This document shows positions 4,585 to 6,169 of a DNA stretch of 6,169 nt, piece by piece. The translations under genes and the position numbers were made by a program. The notes below the pieces were generated by a model. That model worked only from the letters and a program-made list of their open reading frames with translations. It was not told the origin of the DNA and ran no database searches. This DNA comes from Candidatus Symbiothrix sp. (GTDB taxonomy: Bacteria; Bacteroidota; Bacteroidia; Bacteroidales; Azobacteroidaceae): positions 1-6,169 of the forward strand of contig JAITXK010000082.1 of the NCBI GenBank assembly GCA_031284765.1, read 5' to 3'. The number at the start of each line of letters is the position of its first letter. The stretch's first letter is position 1.

Positions 4585-5790
4585 ATGTTAAGACAAGAAG
4601 AGATAGCAGAAGTAATAGATTTGCAAAGAGAAGTATTTTTGCATAAAGACGTTGAGGTCATACGCGAAGCATTGCCGGATGTACCCATTATTGATGGATA
4701 TGCAACGATAATAAAAGGTATTCGCCGTTGTGGAAAGAGCACGTTACTGTTGCAGTTGTTGAACACCCAATACAAAGAGGCTATTTATCTGAATTTCGAA
4801 GACATACGTTTAGCTGGATTTGATGTTTCTGATTTTGCCCGCTTTCTAAATGAGATAATAAAAAGAGGTATTAAGGTCATCTTCCTGGACGAAATACAGT
4901 TAATCGGACAATGGGAAATATTTGTCAATCAACTGCTTCGGGAAGGTTATACGGTTTTTATTACCGGTTCAAACGCTTTACTGTTAAGCAAGGAATTAGG
5001 AACTCATCTAACAGGGAGGCATGTTTCTATTGAATTATTTCCCTTCTCTTATCAAGAGTATTTAACATTCAAAAATGCACCTGTTACAGCCGATTCTTTC
5101 AATGATTATTTGACGAATGGAGGAATTCCGGAATATGTTAGAAATAGCAAAGGGATAATACTCAACAATTTGCTAAATGATATACTTATTCGCGATATTG
5201 CCGTCCGGCATGCTGTGCGTGATGTAGAGTCGCTGCGACAATTGGCTGTGTATTTGATTACAAATGTAGGAACGCTCGTTTCAGCCAATAAATTAGTGGG
5301 GATGTTCGGCATCAAATCGAGCGCCACTATCCTTGAGTTTTTCTCGTATTTCAAAGATGCCTATCTCATGGAATTTGTTCCACAATTCAGCTATTCTATT
5401 AAGGCTCAAGTTCGTAATCCGAAAAAGATTTATGCTATTGATACGGGTATCGTGACTGAAGTATCAACTGCCTTTACGGATAATATAGGGCATAAATTAG
5501 AAAACTTGATTTACATTCACCTTCGTAGAATGGGCGGAGACATCTTTTATTATCATGAAAAAAGGGAATGTGATTTTGTTGTATTCAAAAAGGGGAAAGC
5601 GGTAAAAGCCGTGCAGGTTTGTTATCAAATAGACGATCTGAATTTCGAAAGGGAATATAATGGTTTACTTGATGCGATGCACGCTTTCCAACTCAAAGAG
5701 GGTGTGATTGTAAGCATGAATCAAAGCGATGAATTTAACAAAGAGGATTGTAAGGTCAAAATCGTTCCGGCATTTGAATTTCTCACGTGA
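4585..5790 (+). CDS. AAA_14/DUF4143 ATP-binding protein
   Basis: A 401-residue protein of the usual length for this widespread family. The N-terminal AAA_14 P-loop domain shows Walker A as GIRRCGKST (45-53), Walker B as VIFLDEIQ (98-105, Asp102/Glu103), a sensor-like FITGSN (125-130) and the family motif GGIPEY (179-184). A winged-helix-like middle follows (about 215-260). The C-terminal DUF4143 part is related to PD-(D/E)XK nucleases: EN at 306-307, ECDFVV (328-333), then AVQVCY (342-347), where the catalytic ExK is replaced by Gln344-Val-Cys346. ATP binding is therefore well supported, while nuclease activity is doubtful. The cellular role of the family is unknown. The ATG lies just downstream of a strong-looking promoter with an operator-like palindrome, it is monocistronic, and it faces a second DUF4143 gene tail to tail. 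Confidence 0.92.
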   Translation: MLRQEEIAEVIDLQREVFLHKDVEVIREALPDVPIIDGYATIIKGIRRCGKSTLLLQLLNTQYKEAIYLNFEDIRLAGFDVSDFARFLNEIIKRGIKVIFLDEIQLIGQWEIFVNQLLREGYTVFITGSNALLLSKELGTHLTGRHVSIELFPFSYQEYLTFKNAPVTADSFNDYLTNGGIPEYVRNSKGIILNNLLNDILIRDIAVRHAVRDVESLRQLAVYLITNVGTLVSANKLVGMFGIKSSATILEFFSYFKDAYLMEFVPQFSYSIKAQVRNPKKIYAIDTGIVTEVSTAFTDNIGHKLENLIYIHLRRMGGDIFYYHEKRECDFVVFKKGKAVKAVQVCYQIDDLNFEREYNGLLDAMHAFQLKEGVIVSMNQSDEFNKEDCKVKIVPAFEFLT

Positions 5791-5813
5791 ATAAGCTACA
5801 CAATGAATTTAAT

Positions 5814-5827
5814 TAATCTTTCGATTA
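5814..5827. terminator. Weak hairpin between convergent genes, possible shared terminator
   Basis: TAATC-TTTC-GATTA forms a 5-bp stem in the 40-bp gap between the two convergent ATPase genes. The position suits a bidirectional terminator, but the stem is short and A/T-rich and there is no clear U-tract. Confidence 0.22.
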
Positions 5828-5830
5828 TAT

Positions 5831-6169
5831 CTAAACAAATCGTATTTTGGGCGCCAAAAATCCCGGTATGAGTTGGGCATTGTTGAACCGGGCATTGTAG
5901 TTCCGGTTAATAATATACCGGTTCTCAATGGATTCTTCTTCGCAAAAAGCGTTGAATCCGGCTAAACTAATTGGTTTTTCCAAAGATTTGAATTTACATT
6001 CAACAGCTAATTTATCCGAAAAACGGCTCATAACAAAATCCACTTCCGTACCATCGGAGGTGCGAAAAAATTGGATTTCTCCACCGGTTCCCTTATTCCG
6101 CCAGAGTTCCAAAAGAACGTAATTTTCAAAGATAGCGCCATTATCGGGACGGAAAGCCGTGTCGTTGAA
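5831..6169 (-). CDS. C-terminal part of a second AAA_14/DUF4143 ATPase, cut by window edge
   Basis: The frame is open from the right edge (6169) to TAG at 5833-5831, giving 112 residues of a C-terminus; the true start lies outside the window. A TTG at 6112 is only an internal Leu codon, since the reading frame and family similarity continue upstream through NGAIFENYVLLEL. That segment, with GTEVDFV (Glu at 6046-6044, Asp at 6040-6038) and AVECKFKS (Glu at 6001-5999, Lys at 5995-5993), forms the PD-(D/E)XK-like signature of the DUF4143 domain with the E-x-K pair intact, unlike the neighbour. The P-loop domain would be outside the window. The gene ends 40 bp from the end of the plus-strand ATPase in convergent orientation. 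The two are clearly paralogous in fold but differ strongly in sequence, so they are not a recent duplication. Confidence 0.85.
   Translation of the reverse strand, partial: FNDTAFRPDNGAIFENYVLLELWRNKGTGGEIQFFRTSDGTEVDFVMSRFSDKLAVECKFKSLEKPISLAGFNAFCEEESIENRYIINRNYNARFNNAQLIPGFLAPKIRFV

Noticed and set aside
1..6169. tRNA, rRNA, CRISPR array, complete insertion sequence or transposase
   Set aside because: No cloverleaf, rRNA-like block, regularly spaced repeats, or transposase motif (DDE or tyrosine recombinase) was found in any frame.

Overview
The window looks like chromosome of a member of the Bacteroidota, most likely order Bacteroidales. Start codons are preceded by A/T-rich stretches with no clear Shine-Dalgarno, the promoters that can be seen have the Bacteroidota form TTG-N20-TAnnTTTG, and the gene families (lipoprotein imelysin next to a di-heme oxidoreductase, a sirtuin lacking the zinc cysteines, AAA_14/DUF4143 ATPases) are typical of that phylum. 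This assignment is inferred from content, not from a marker gene.

Left third (1-2849, minus strand): an envelope operon transcribed right to left, with a promoter at 2819-2849, a beta-barrel porin-like protein, an imelysin-family (M75, IrpA/ICMP-like) lipoprotein and the N-terminal part of a di-heme c-type cytochrome oxidoreductase/peroxidase (DUF1111-like) cut by the window edge inside its first CxxCH motif. Spacings are 12 and 6 nt. By family knowledge this resembles periplasmic metal/iron handling modules in which an imelysin protein and a di-heme enzyme work together; the porin may supply the outer-membrane step.

Middle (3030-4129, plus strand): a divergently transcribed two-gene unit, a glyoxalase-I-like VOC metalloprotein followed 10 nt later by a class III (SIRT5/CobB-type) NAD-dependent deacylase with all catalytic and acyl-recognition residues but without the usual zinc-binding cysteines.

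Spacer 4130-4584: no intact gene. Read on the minus strand it holds what look like gene remains: a piece of the middle of a DUF4143 ATPase interrupted by an amber codon, a GC-richer segment with two small inverted repeats, and the last 27 codons of a HepT/DUF86-like protein. Its right end carries two candidate promoters, an imperfect direct repeat and a perfect 12-bp palindrome in the promoter spacer of the next gene.

Right third (4585-6169): an intact AAA_14/DUF4143 ATPase on the plus strand, and tail-to-tail with it the C-terminal 112 residues of a second, divergent DUF4143 protein on the minus strand. With the decayed fragment this makes three members of the family in about 1.8 kb. I do not see a complete novel defence or mobile system; the most unusual part is the decayed spacer and the operator-like architecture before the ATPase gene.
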